A DNA stretch of 64,000 bases from Coriobacteriaceae bacterium AM100-PB1-1D-6A (GTDB taxonomy: Bacteria; Actinomycetota; Coriobacteriia; Coriobacteriales; Coriobacteriaceae), in contig JAQDNC010000004.1 of the NCBI GenBank assembly GCA_027660625.1, positions 62,001-126,000 on the forward strand. The letters run 5' to 3'. Under the pieces are notes generated by a model. That model ran no database searches. It was not told the origin of the DNA and worked only from the letters and a program-made list of their open reading frames with translations. Position 1 is the first letter of the stretch, and each line of letters begins with the position of its first letter. Below are positions 27,607-35,729 of the stretch, in pieces. A program made the position numbers and the translations under genes.

Positions 27607-27641
27607 CGGGGCAGACTCCGCACTGGAGTTTGCCCCGTTTT
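27607..27641 (+). terminator. terminator-like hairpin between backbone pilin and sortase
   Basis: CGGGGCAGACTCC at 27607-27619 pairs with GGAGTTTGCCCCG at 27624-27636 with one mismatch and is followed by TTTTG. It would reduce sortase transcription relative to the pilins. Confidence 0.75.
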
Positions 27642-27716
27642 GTATCTGCGAGCCCGCGCTGCGCTATCCTGCTTGGTGCAGCTCTCTAGCGCAACCTGAC
27701 GAAAGTGGTGTGGCCG

Positions 27717-28607
27717 ATGTCACGTGCAAACAAACACTCCAAGCCCGCGGGCGGCAAGCGCCGTCGCAAGCGACTGCCGCGCTGGGCCGATCGGCTCATC
27801 ACCATCGTGATCATCCTTGTTGGCGTGGGCCTTATGACCTGGCCGTGGATCTTGGACCGGCTCGAGGCCTCGGGCGTGTTCAACCAGATCAGCACCGTGT
27901 CCAGCACCGTGGACGCGCTGTCTGCCGAGGAGCGCGAACGCATCTTGCTCCAAGCGCGCTCCTATAACGAGCAGCTTGCCGGCGAGGCCACCGAGCTTCC
28001 GGCCGACCAGATCGAGCCCTACGCTCAGCAGCTCATCTTTGACCGCGACCCCATGATGAGCTGGGTCGAGATCCCTTCCATCGACGTGAGCATGCCCATC
28101 TACCACGGCACGAGCGAAGAAGTCCTTATGGCGGGCGTCGGCCACCTGGAGGGCACGAGCCTGCCGGTGGGCGGCACCTCGACGCATTGCGTGCTCACCG
28201 CGCACTCGGGCATGCGCAACCTGAGCATGTTCGACGACATCCATTCGCTGAAGCCCGGCGACCTGGTGCTGCTGCACACCATGAACAAGACGCTCGCCTA
28301 CAAGATGGTGGACTCCGAGGTGGTGCTGCCCGAGGAGATGGAGTCACTGACCATCGAGCCCGGCGCCGACAAGGTGACGCTCGTCACCTGCACCCCTTAC
28401 GGCGTGAATGACCATCGCCTGCTGGTGCATTGCGTGCGCACCAAGTACAACAAGAAGGACGTTGACAAGCAAAAGTCGCTGGCCGGCCGCCACTGGGGCA
28501 AGCGCGAGTTTGCCGTGCTCATCGTGGTCGTAGCCATTGTGCTGTTGCTGCTGGATATCGTGATCCACGCGGTCCGCAAGCGCCGCAAGACCAAGGCCTC
28601 GGCATAA
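27717..28607 (+). CDS. srtC: class C (pilus-polymerising) sortase
   Basis: This 296-residue membrane transpeptidase has an N-terminal membrane segment (LITIVIILVGVGLMTWPWIL), the sortase barrel and a C-terminal membrane segment (FAVLIVVVAIVLLLLDIVIHAV), the two-anchor layout of class C sortases. The catalytic His is in LTAHSGMR, the Cys in VTLVTCTPYG and the Arg in NDHRLLVHC. The region before the barrel (residues 90-125, LIFDRDPMMSWVEIP) would contain the lid. It should join the LPXTG-type pilins encoded just upstream into covalent fibres. ATG at 27717 is used; a GTG at 27705 in frame is an alternative. The hairpin between it and the backbone pilin gene probably keeps its level lower. Confidence 0.92.
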   Translation: MSRANKHSKPAGGKRRRKRLPRWADRLITIVIILVGVGLMTWPWILDRLEASGVFNQISTVSSTVDALSAEERERILLQARSYNEQLAGEATELPADQIEPYAQQLIFDRDPMMSWVEIPSIDVSMPIYHGTSEEVLMAGVGHLEGTSLPVGGTSTHCVLTAHSGMRNLSMFDDIHSLKPGDLVLLHTMNKTLAYKMVDSEVVLPEEMESLTIEPGADKVTLVTCTPYGVNDHRLLVHCVRTKYNKKDVDKQKSLAGRHWGKREFAVLIVVVAIVLLLLDIVIHAVRKRRKTKASA

Positions 28608-28620
28608 GGCATTCTTCAGA

Positions 28621-28653
28621 ACCACCACAAAGGGGACAGGCACTTTTGTGGTG
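28621..28653. repeat. GGGACAGG palindromic repeat
   Basis: ACCACCACAAAGGGGACAGG is followed by CACTTTTGTGGTG, giving a stem of about ten pairs. It lies 13 bases behind the sortase gene. Confidence 0.7.
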
Positions 28654-28666
28654 CTCGTGGCTTTCA

Positions 28667-28729
28667 AACCATCACAACATTCGATGAAAATCTCGATTTT
28701 GGCGAAAAGTGTCGAATGTTGTGATGGTT
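28667..28729. repeat. ACAACATTCG palindromic repeat, copy 4
   Basis: Eighteen-base perfect arms at 28667-28684 and 28712-28729. The interior reads CGATTTTGGCGAAAA, in the opposite orientation to copies 1 and 2. Confidence 0.85.
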
Positions 28730-28931
28730 ATCGCTGTGGGCAGGACGGTTTTCGTTGTGGGCGAGACGGTTTTCGCTATGGACGGTGCGGTTTCGCTGCA
28801 GAACCGCCAGCCCGCAGCCTGCCAAACGCCGCCCTCGTTACGTTTTCGCTGCATTTGGGTAAAGCACCTGCTCCAAGCGGCGTTGCCTTGTATACTAGAG
28901 CGGTTTATCTGTTATGCGGAAGGGAGCGCCT

Positions 28932-29243
28932 ATGGCACTCAGCGAGAAAGACGTGCGAGGCATCGCCGAGTACGCAAAGATCGCACTGACCGATGACGAG
29001 CTCACCCAGATGACGTCCTACATGAACGACGCCGTCCAGATGCTCGAGCCCGTCTTGCAATATGACTTGCCCGACGTGGAGCCCACGTTCCATCCCATCG
29101 GAAGCCTGTCCAACGTGATGGGCGACGACCTGCGCGAGCCCGAGCGCGACCTGCCGCTCGACGTTGCGCTCGAAAACGCCGGCAGCGCGCGCGACCGCTA
29201 CTTCCGCGTGCCGTCCATTTTGGGAGAGGGGGAGAGCGAGTAA
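28932..29243 (+). CDS. gatC: Asp-tRNA(Asn)/Glu-tRNA(Gln) amidotransferase subunit C
   Basis: This 103-residue small subunit stabilises GatA in the amidotransferase that converts mischarged Glu-tRNA(Gln) or Asp-tRNA(Asn) to the correct form. The sequence MALSEKDVRGIAEYAKIALTDDELTQM is typical. The start at 28932 follows GAAGGGAG. Its stop codon overlaps the gatA start as TAATG. Confidence 0.95.
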   Translation: MALSEKDVRGIAEYAKIALTDDELTQMTSYMNDAVQMLEPVLQYDLPDVEPTFHPIGSLSNVMGDDLREPERDLPLDVALENAGSARDRYFRVPSILGEGESE

Positions 29244-30757
29244 TGGCGCAGAGCTTCGATTCCCTTACCGCTGCCCAGATTGCCGCGGGCGTTGCCGTCG
29301 GCGACTTTACCGCTACCGAGGTGGCCCAGGCCTCCCTTGCCGCCATCGAGGCGCGCGAGGGCGGGGTCCAGGCATTCCTGCAGGTGTCGCCCGAACTTGC
29401 GCTCGAGGCCGCCGCGCGCGTGGATGCCGACCGTGCCGCAGGCAAGCCGCTGCCCCCGCTTGCGGGCGTGCCGCTGGCCATTAAGGACAACATGAACCTC
29501 GTGGGCACGCGCACCACCTGCGCTTCCCACATGCTCGAGGACTACCAGAGCGTCTACACCGCCACCTGCGTCCAGCGCATGCTCGATGCCGGCTGCCTGC
29601 CCATGGGCAAGGCCAACATGGACGAGTTTGCCTTTGGTAGCTCTACCGAGAGCTCGGCCTTCCACCGCACCAACAACCCTTGGGATACCGAGCGCGTGCC
29701 CGGCGGCTCCTCGGGCGGCTCCGCTGCAGCCGTCGCCGCGGGCGAAGTCGCGCTCTCACTGGGCTCGGACACCGGCGGCTCCATCCGCCAGCCGGCGTCG
29801 CTGTGCGGCGTGGTAGGCTTTAAGCCCACGTATGGCGCCGTGAGCCGTTACGGCGTGGTCGCTTTTGGCTCGTCGCTCGACCAGGTGGGCCCCTTTGGCC
29901 GCACGGTCGAGGATGTCGCGCTGGCCATGAACGCGCTTACCGGCGCGGGCCACGATCCGTACGACTGCACCAGCCAGGATTGCGCCGTCGACTTTACCGA
30001 GCATCTCAACGAAAGCATCGAGGGCAAGCGCGTAGGCATCATCCCCGCGTTTATGGAGGCCGAGGGCCTGACGCCCGAGGTCAAGGCCGCTGTTCAGCGC
30101 GCCGCCCAGGAGCTGCAGAACCAGGGCGCCGAGCTGGTCGAGGTCGACCTGCCGCACTTGGACGCCGCCATCGCCGCCTACTACGTCATCGGCCCGGCCG
30201 AGGCATTCTCCAACCTGGCCCGCTTCGACGGCATTCGCTACGGCTACCAGGAGGAGGGCTGCGCCAACTTGTCCGACCAGAGCTCGCTTTCGCGCGCCCA
30301 CGGCTTTGGTGCCGAGGCCAAGCGCCGTCAGATGCTCGGCGCCTACCTGCTGAGCTCGGGCGTGTACGACAAGTATTACTATGCCGCGCAAAAGGCCCGC
30401 ACGCTCATCACGCAGGACTACGACGCCGCGTATGCCAAGGTAGACACCATCCTCATGCCCGCCTCGCCGCGCACGGCCTTTAAGTTTGGCGAGATCAGCG
30501 ACCCCACGCAGATGTACCTTTCGGACCTGTACACCATTTCGCTCAACATTTGCGGCAACGGTGGTATCTCGGTGCCGCTGGGCCTGGGCGAGGATACTCA
30601 GCTGCCCGTTTCTGCCCAGCTGGTGGGTCCGGCGTTTAAGGACCGTCAGCTGCTCACATTTGCCCGCGCCCTGGAGCGCGGCTTTGCCGATGCCGCTACG
30701 GGTGCGCCCGCGCTTTCCGTCGCGCCCGATTTTGCCGGGAAGGGAGGCGAGCTGTAA
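29243..30757 (+). CDS. gatA: Asp-tRNA(Asn)/Glu-tRNA(Gln) amidotransferase subunit A
   Basis: This 504-residue glutaminase subunit belongs to the amidase signature family. The catalytic Lys is in PLAIKDNMN near residue 78, and the Ser-cisSer-Lys region is seen in VPGGSSGGSAAAV and LGSDTGGSIRQPASLCGVVGFKPTYG. It releases ammonia from glutamine for GatB. It is coupled to gatC upstream and gatB downstream, sharing a base at each junction. Confidence 0.97.
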   Translation: MAQSFDSLTAAQIAAGVAVGDFTATEVAQASLAAIEAREGGVQAFLQVSPELALEAAARVDADRAAGKPLPPLAGVPLAIKDNMNLVGTRTTCASHMLEDYQSVYTATCVQRMLDAGCLPMGKANMDEFAFGSSTESSAFHRTNNPWDTERVPGGSSGGSAAAVAAGEVALSLGSDTGGSIRQPASLCGVVGFKPTYGAVSRYGVVAFGSSLDQVGPFGRTVEDVALAMNALTGAGHDPYDCTSQDCAVDFTEHLNESIEGKRVGIIPAFMEAEGLTPEVKAAVQRAAQELQNQGAELVEVDLPHLDAAIAAYYVIGPAEAFSNLARFDGIRYGYQEEGCANLSDQSSLSRAHGFGAEAKRRQMLGAYLLSSGVYDKYYYAAQKARTLITQDYDAAYAKVDTILMPASPRTAFKFGEISDPTQMYLSDLYTISLNICGNGGISVPLGLGEDTQLPVSAQLVGPAFKDRQLLTFARALERGFADAATGAPALSVAPDFAGKGGEL

Positions 30758-32433
30758 TGAAGGAGCTTTCCGAGGTCCTGCAGGATTGGGAGGCCGTGAT
30801 CGGCCTGGAGATCCATACCGAGCTCACCGCACTCGATACCAAGATGTTCTGCAACTGCAAGCTCAGCCACGATGACGAGCCCAACGCCAACGTGTGCCCG
30901 GTGTGCCTGGGCCTGCCCGGCGCCCTGCCGGTGCCCAACAAGCGTGCCATCGAGAGCATCGTCAAGGCTGGTCTCGCCACCAACTGCGAGATCCAGCGCC
31001 ACTCGATGTTCTACCGCAAGCACTACTTCTATCCCGATATGGCCAAGAACTTCCAGACCACGCAGGGTCCGATCGCCTTTGCCATGTACGGTCACCTGGA
31101 CCTGGACGTGACCGGTCGCGGTGCCGGCGAGCGCCCCGACTGCGCGTTTGGCGAGGCCGAGGCCCAGAGTCTGGCGAGCGCCTCGGCCAACGCCGAGGGC
31201 CTGTCCACGTCCATGACGTCGACCATGCGCGAGGGCAACCAGCGCGCCGGCCACCTGGCCAGCTATGATGCGTCCAACTTGCAGATGCCCGAGCGTCGCG
31301 AGGACGGTTCCTACACGGTGCCCATCCGCATCCTGCGCATCCACATGGAGGAGGACGCCGCCAAGATGGTTCACGTGGGCGGTGCCGAGGGCCGCATTAC
31401 CGCCGCGGCCGAGTCGCTCGTCGACTACAACCGCTGCGGCACGCCGCTCATCGAGCTTGTCACTGAGCCCGACTTGCGTACGCCCGAGGAGGCTCGCCTG
31501 TTTATGGAGAAGCTCCGTCGCATCTTTGTGACGCTGGGCATTTCGGACTGCTCCATGGAGAAGGGCTCCATGCGCTGCGACGGCAACGTGTCGCTGCGTC
31601 GCCGCGGCGAGACCAAGCTGGGAACCAAGACCGAGCTCAAGAACCTCAACTCGTTTAAGAGCCTGCACGATGGCCTTGCCTACGAGATCTGCCGTCAGGC
31701 CGAGGTGCTCGAGGAGGGCGGCATCATCTATCAGGAGACCCGCCACTGGGAGCCCAGCCGCAAGCGAACCGTGGTTATGCGCGTCAAGGAGACGGCCGAC
31801 GACTATCGCCTGTTCCCCGACCCCGACCTGGCGCCGTTCGATTTGGACGACGAGTTCATCGACCGCTGCCGAGACGAGATTCCCGAGCTGCCCGATGCCA
31901 AGCGCGCCCGTTTTGAGGCCGACTTTGGCATTAAGGCGGCCGATGCCGAGCAGATTGCCGGCGATCCCGAGTTTGCCGAGTTCTTTGAGGCCGCCGCTGC
32001 CGGAATGGCTGGCAAGGAGGCTCAGACGGTCGCAAACTTGCTGGTCAACGAGATGATCGCCTACCTTAAGGGCGCGGGCGTGTCGCTGGCCGAGTCCGGC
32101 ATCGCGCCGGCTCAGGTGGCGGCGCTTGCCAAGCTGCTGGCGACCGATGCCATCAGCTCCAACCAGGCGCACGAGGTCTTTGAGGCCATGGCCCAGACCG
32201 GTGACGATCCCAACAAGATCGTCGACGAGCGCGGTATGCGTCAGGTGAGCGATGCCGGTGCGCTGCAGCCGATCGTGGACGAAGTGCTGGCAAACTGTGC
32301 CGATCAGGCGCAGCAGTATCGTGACGGCAACCAGAAGGTCATCGGCTTTTTGGTGGGCCAGTGCATGAAGGCAAGCCGCGGCAAGGGCAACCCGAAGCTC
32401 TTCAACGAGTTGCTGAGAACGTCGCTCTCGTAG
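30757..32433 (+). CDS. gatB: Asp-tRNA(Asn)/Glu-tRNA(Gln) amidotransferase subunit B
   Basis: This 558-residue kinase-amidotransferase subunit activates the misacylated tRNA and transfers ammonia. The N-terminal signature VIGLEIHTELTALDTKMFCNC and CPVCLGLPGALPVPNK are characteristic, including the zinc-type cysteines. The C-terminal region ends with the YqeY-like tail domain (VIGFLVGQCMKASRGKGNPKLFNELL). It is the last gene of the gatCAB operon and is followed by a large inverted repeat. Confidence 0.97.
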   Translation: MKELSEVLQDWEAVIGLEIHTELTALDTKMFCNCKLSHDDEPNANVCPVCLGLPGALPVPNKRAIESIVKAGLATNCEIQRHSMFYRKHYFYPDMAKNFQTTQGPIAFAMYGHLDLDVTGRGAGERPDCAFGEAEAQSLASASANAEGLSTSMTSTMREGNQRAGHLASYDASNLQMPERREDGSYTVPIRILRIHMEEDAAKMVHVGGAEGRITAAAESLVDYNRCGTPLIELVTEPDLRTPEEARLFMEKLRRIFVTLGISDCSMEKGSMRCDGNVSLRRRGETKLGTKTELKNLNSFKSLHDGLAYEICRQAEVLEEGGIIYQETRHWEPSRKRTVVMRVKETADDYRLFPDPDLAPFDLDDEFIDRCRDEIPELPDAKRARFEADFGIKAADAEQIAGDPEFAEFFEAAAAGMAGKEAQTVANLLVNEMIAYLKGAGVSLAESGIAPAQVAALAKLLATDAISSNQAHEVFEAMAQTGDDPNKIVDERGMRQVSDAGALQPIVDEVLANCADQAQQYRDGNQKVIGFLVGQCMKASRGKGNPKLFNELLRTSLS

Positions 32434-32439
32434 CTGCGA

Positions 32440-32582
32440 GGCCGGGGAAGCCCCGAGTCGCCGGGGTGTTTGCTCCAAATTTCAAACAGTCCTATGCAAG
32501 ACGAAGGCCACATTTAGTGGCCTTCTTTGCATGCGGAACTCATTTGGAGCAAACACCCCGGCGACTCGGGGCTTCCCCGGCC
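32440..32582. repeat. 143-base nested inverted repeat (cruciform element A)
   Basis: Arms at 32440-32480 and 32542-32582 are 41-base perfect inverted complements. The 61-base centre holds a second near-perfect hairpin (about 32493-32532) whose tip GAAGGCCAC-ATTTA-GTGGCCTTC is terminator-like. It begins seven bases behind the gatB stop. A similarly built element lies at 52668-52801. Confidence 0.9.
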
Positions 32583-32583
32583 A

Positions 32584-32660
32584 GACGACTCGGCCGTTCG
32601 GGTCAGGCGGGCTGGATGGAATAGAGTGAATGGGCGTGCCGTCGGCACGCCCATTGTTTT
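32584..32660 (+). repeat. repeat unit 1: 27-base direct repeat plus terminator hairpin
   Basis: The 27 bases at 32584-32610 recur exactly at 32712-32738. Unit 1 ends in the hairpin GGGCGTGCC (32632-32640) with GGCACGCCC (32644-32652), followed by ATTGTTTT. Confidence 0.7.
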
Positions 32661-32711
32661 GAAGGGAACTCATTGAGAGGCAAGGCCCTGCGCCCGGCCC
32701 CTCGGTTCCGT

Positions 32712-32790
32712 GACGACTCGGCCGTTCGGGTCAGGCGGGGCTGAATGAAATTTGGTGAATGAGGGCGCTGATGGCGTCCTCATTCTTTAT
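32712..32790 (+). repeat. repeat unit 2: 27-base direct repeat plus diverged hairpin
   Basis: The same 27-base start as unit 1 is followed by a different hairpin, GAGGGCGC with GCGTCCTC (32761-32781), and then CATTCTTTAT. Pairing is kept although the sequence has changed. Confidence 0.65.
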
Positions 32791-33791
32791 ATATGTTGGG
32801 AGCGCCAGGTGGTGGGGGTGGTGCCGGTGTGTTGCTTGAAGGCTTGGGCGAAGGCAGCCTGCTGAGGGTAGCCTAGACGCTCTGCCACCTGCGCTATCGT
32901 GAGCGAGCTATCAGCCAAAAGGTCCTGTGCTCGCTCCATACGGCGTCTGCGAATGTAGGCGCCCAGGGACTCGTCAGTTTGGGCCTTAAAGGTGGCGCAT
33001 AGCTTGGAGCGGCTTGTGTAGAGCCTCTCGGCCACCTCGTTGATACCCACACGCCTGCCTTTGTCGAGCGCGCGCTCAATCATTGCCGTTGCTTCTTCGG
33101 CAATGGTTATGCTGACGCGTGTGTCTGCCGCCTGCCGCGCCTGCTTGTGGGCCGCGCGCGAACAGGCGAGCTCCGCGACCATGGTCTCCACGATGCCCTG
33201 CATATAGACGTGTCCGCCTGCGGTGCGGGCGCGGTCCTCGTTAATCCTGCGCAACGTGTGGCAGATGGCAGACGTCGCTTCCTCGTGCCATGGCTCGGCA
33301 AACGCCTCAAAGACCCCTGCGAACTCGGTGGGATAGCGGTGCTCCAGTTCGTCAAAATATCCAGGCAAAAAGAGCACCGAGCGCGAGTGATAGAGCCGCC
33401 CTGCAAACAGTGGGCTTAACTCCTCGCCACAGTTATCTTGGATAAAGCTGCACACGGCATTGTTTGGCCACGGTCCATGCAAGGGTTTAAGGTTCGCAGG
33501 CGTTATGCCAGCCTCGGGCATGCACATGAGCGTGGGCGCGCTGACTTCGCTCACGCATGCGTACGGTTCGGGTGTGTATTCGGCTAGGTACATATCGTGC
33601 GTCGGGGTAATGAAATGCTCCATGACGATGCAGGTGGGGGAGAGGGGCATGATCCATGCGCGGCCGTGCGCCCGGTCGTTTGCCACCTCGCCGGTAAAGA
33701 CGGCGCCCTTGCCGGTAAGCTCCAGGCCAAACTGCTCAAACTGCGGTGCGTAGAGCTCGGTTATGTCGGTCGCTGCCCGCCGTATTTGCAA
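32787..33791 (-). CDS. AraC-family regulator
   Basis: This 334-residue regulator has an N-terminal sensing region without a recognised fold and a C-terminal double helix-turn-helix of the AraC/XylS type at about 235-334 (GINEVAERLYTSRSKLCATFKAQTDESLGAYIRRRRMERAQDLL and LTIAQVAERLGYPQQAAFAQAFKQHTGTTP). It is divergent from two exporter-type ABC half-transporter genes, the same arrangement as AraC-type regulators of siderophore ABC pairs such as YbtA. The inducer may be a metallophore, but that is inferred from context. Confidence 0.85.
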   Translation of the reverse strand: MQIRRAATDITELYAPQFEQFGLELTGKGAVFTGEVANDRAHGRAWIMPLSPTCIVMEHFITPTHDMYLAEYTPEPYACVSEVSAPTLMCMPEAGITPANLKPLHGPWPNNAVCSFIQDNCGEELSPLFAGRLYHSRSVLFLPGYFDELEHRYPTEFAGVFEAFAEPWHEEATSAICHTLRRINEDRARTAGGHVYMQGIVETMVAELACSRAAHKQARQAADTRVSITIAEEATAMIERALDKGRRVGINEVAERLYTSRSKLCATFKAQTDESLGAYIRRRRMERAQDLLADSSLTIAQVAERLGYPQQAAFAQAFKQHTGTTPTTWRSQHI

Positions 33792-33834
33792 GAGCGTCCC
33801 TTTCCTTTGCAGAAACGTCCACGCCTGGCTTAAT

Positions 33835-33854
33835 TGTGAGCCATGGCTAACACA
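33835..33854. promoter_or_regulatory. 20-bp palindrome ahead of the ABC operon
   Basis: TGTGAGCCATGGCTAACACA is a near-palindrome in the gap between the AraC-type gene and the ABC pair. Its 12-base core AGCCATGGCT with flanking GT and AC matches the palindrome at 37555-37574 ahead of the small-protein/P-type ATPase genes. Confidence 0.55.
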
Positions 33855-33905
33855 TCAATGATAAGTTCATTACGGTTAACTCTCAAGCCGTTAGAAAGGA
33901 ATCTC

Positions 33906-35729
33906 ATGGCAAAGGGGTCAAAAAGGGAAGGCGGCGGTATCGGCGAGCTGCTTGCATATGCCGGCGACCGCAAATTCCTAACGTATTTGGGCATGGCTCT
34001 CTCGGCGCTCTCGCAGCTGCTGAGCTTTGGCCCGTACGTGTGCATTTGGCTTGTCGCGCGCGATCTGATCGCCGTGGCACCTAACTGGAGCGAAGCCTGC
34101 GGCATCGCGACGTATGGCTGGTGGGCCGTGGGGTTTGCGCTGGCAAGCATCGTGATTTATTTCGTGGGGCTCATGTGCACACACCTATCCGCGTTTCGTT
34201 GCGCGTCCAATATCCGCAAGGCTACGAGCGAGCATCTGCTTAAGCTGCCGCTCGGCTACTTTGACACGCACGCCACCGGTGAGCTGCGCCGTATCGTAGA
34301 CGGATGCGCCGCCTCCACCGAGACCCTGCTCGCGCACATGCTACCCGATATCGCCGGCGCCACCGCCATGGTCGCAGGTCTGCTCGTGCTGCTTTTCGCC
34401 CTCGATTGGCGCTTGGGCGCGGCATGCCTTATCTCGGTCGCCGTTTCGCTTGGCGCCATGGCCACCATGATGAGCGGCAAGGGCGCCGAGTTCATGAAGG
34501 CCTACATGGGCGCGCTGGTCAAGATGAACAAGACCGGTACCGAATACGTACGCGGCATTCCCGTGGTCAAGGTGTTTCAGCAGACGGTCTATTCCTTTAA
34601 GGCGTTCCACGACGCGATAGCCGAATACGCCGACATGGCACAAAGCTATGCGGGCACGTTTTGCCGAGGTCCGCAGGTACTCAACCTTACCGCGCTCAAT
34701 GGTCTTGTGACATTCCTGTTGCCCGTGGCGTTGCTGTTGGCGCCGGGCGAGACGGACTTCGCGCATTTTATGGCCAACTTCACGTTTTACGCGATATTTT
34801 CGGCCGTGGTACCGACGGCCATGACCAAGCTCATGTTTGTGGGCGAGGCCTCTCAGATGAGTGCCGATTCGCTGGCTCGCATTCGAAGCGTCATGGATTC
34901 CAAGCGGCTCTCCGTGCCCGCGCAACCCAAGCACCCTGCCGGCGGCGACGTGCGCTTTGAGGACGTGAGCTTTACGTACGAAGGTGCCGAAGCACCTGCC
35001 GTTAGCCATGTGAGTTTCAGCGTTCCCGCTGGTAGCACCCTCGCCCTGGTGGGTCCCTCGGGTGGCGGTAAGTCAACCTGCGCAAGCCTGATTCCGCGTT
35101 TTTGGGATGTCTCCTCGGGTCGAGTGCTCGTAGGCGGTGTGGACGTTCGCGATATGGATCCGCACGAGCTTATGGACCAGGTCGCCTTCGTGTTCCAGAC
35201 CAACCAGCTGTTCCGGCAAACACTTGCCGATAACGTGCGCGCCTCCAAGCCTTCGGCCACTGACGACGAAGTGCGTGCGGCCCTCTCCGCAGCTCAGTGC
35301 GACGACATTGTGGCCAAGCTTCCACAGGGCATCAATACCATGCTCGGTGCCGGCGGAGCATATCTTTCGGGCGGCGAGGTCCAGCGCGTGGCACTCGCCC
35401 GCGCGATCCTTAAAGACGCGCCTATCGTGGTGCTCGATGAGGCCACGGCGTTTGCCGACCCCGAGAACGAGGCGCTCATCCAGCGCGCCTTTAGCAAGCT
35501 GGCGGCGGGTCGCACGGTCATTATGATTGCGCACCGACTCTCGACTGTAGTGGGGGCCGACAAGATCGTGGTGCTCAACCAGGGTAGCGTGCAGGAGTCG
35601 GGTACCCATGCCGAGTTGCTGTCCCAAAACGGTCTATACGCCAAGATGTGGGCCGAATACGAACAGGCCGCGAGCTGGAAGATCACTGCTGCCGCGGATG
35701 CCGCCGTCACGAAGGGAGGCGAGGCCTAA
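33906..35729 (+). CDS. exporter-fold ABC half-transporter, first of a pair
   Basis: This 607-residue protein joins a six-helix membrane domain to a nucleotide-binding domain. Walker A is GPSGGGKST, the signature is LSGGEVQRVALARAIL, Walker B is IVVLDEATAFADPE and the switch His is in IAHRLST. The D-loop reads FADPE rather than the usual SLDPE. The second half-transporter starts directly after its stop codon, so the two likely form a heterodimer. With the divergent AraC gene this resembles IrtAB/YbtPQ-type siderophore importers that use an exporter fold. The start at 33906 follows AAAGGA. Substrate and direction are inferred. Confidence 0.82.
   Translation: MAKGSKREGGGIGELLAYAGDRKFLTYLGMALSALSQLLSFGPYVCIWLVARDLIAVAPNWSEACGIATYGWWAVGFALASIVIYFVGLMCTHLSAFRCASNIRKATSEHLLKLPLGYFDTHATGELRRIVDGCAASTETLLAHMLPDIAGATAMVAGLLVLLFALDWRLGAACLISVAVSLGAMATMMSGKGAEFMKAYMGALVKMNKTGTEYVRGIPVVKVFQQTVYSFKAFHDAIAEYADMAQSYAGTFCRGPQVLNLTALNGLVTFLLPVALLLAPGETDFAHFMANFTFYAIFSAVVPTAMTKLMFVGEASQMSADSLARIRSVMDSKRLSVPAQPKHPAGGDVRFEDVSFTYEGAEAPAVSHVSFSVPAGSTLALVGPSGGGKSTCASLIPRFWDVSSGRVLVGGVDVRDMDPHELMDQVAFVFQTNQLFRQTLADNVRASKPSATDDEVRAALSAAQCDDIVAKLPQGINTMLGAGGAYLSGGEVQRVALARAILKDAPIVVLDEATAFADPENEALIQRAFSKLAAGRTVIMIAHRLSTVVGADKIVVLNQGSVQESGTHAELLSQNGLYAKMWAEYEQAASWKITAAADAAVTKGGEA

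Larger units (their letters stand above)
28608..28931. other. intergenic region with two repeat families, gatCAB promoter side
   Basis: This 324-base gap holds one GGGACAGG repeat, one ACAACATTCG repeat and a -10-like TATACT at 28891-28896 ahead of gatC. No coding frame is credible. Confidence 0.5.
32434..32786. other. convergent intergenic region with cruciform element and duplicated terminator unit
   Basis: The 353 bases between gatB and the convergent AraC-type gene hold a 143-base nested inverted repeat followed by two copies of a unit made of a 27-base direct repeat and a hairpin. Confidence 0.7.

Noticed and set aside
33843-33905. Upstream start codon for the first ABC half-transporter
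   Set aside because: The ATG at 33843 lies within the operator-like palindrome and lacks a ribosome-binding site; 33906 has AAAGGA and a typical N-terminus.
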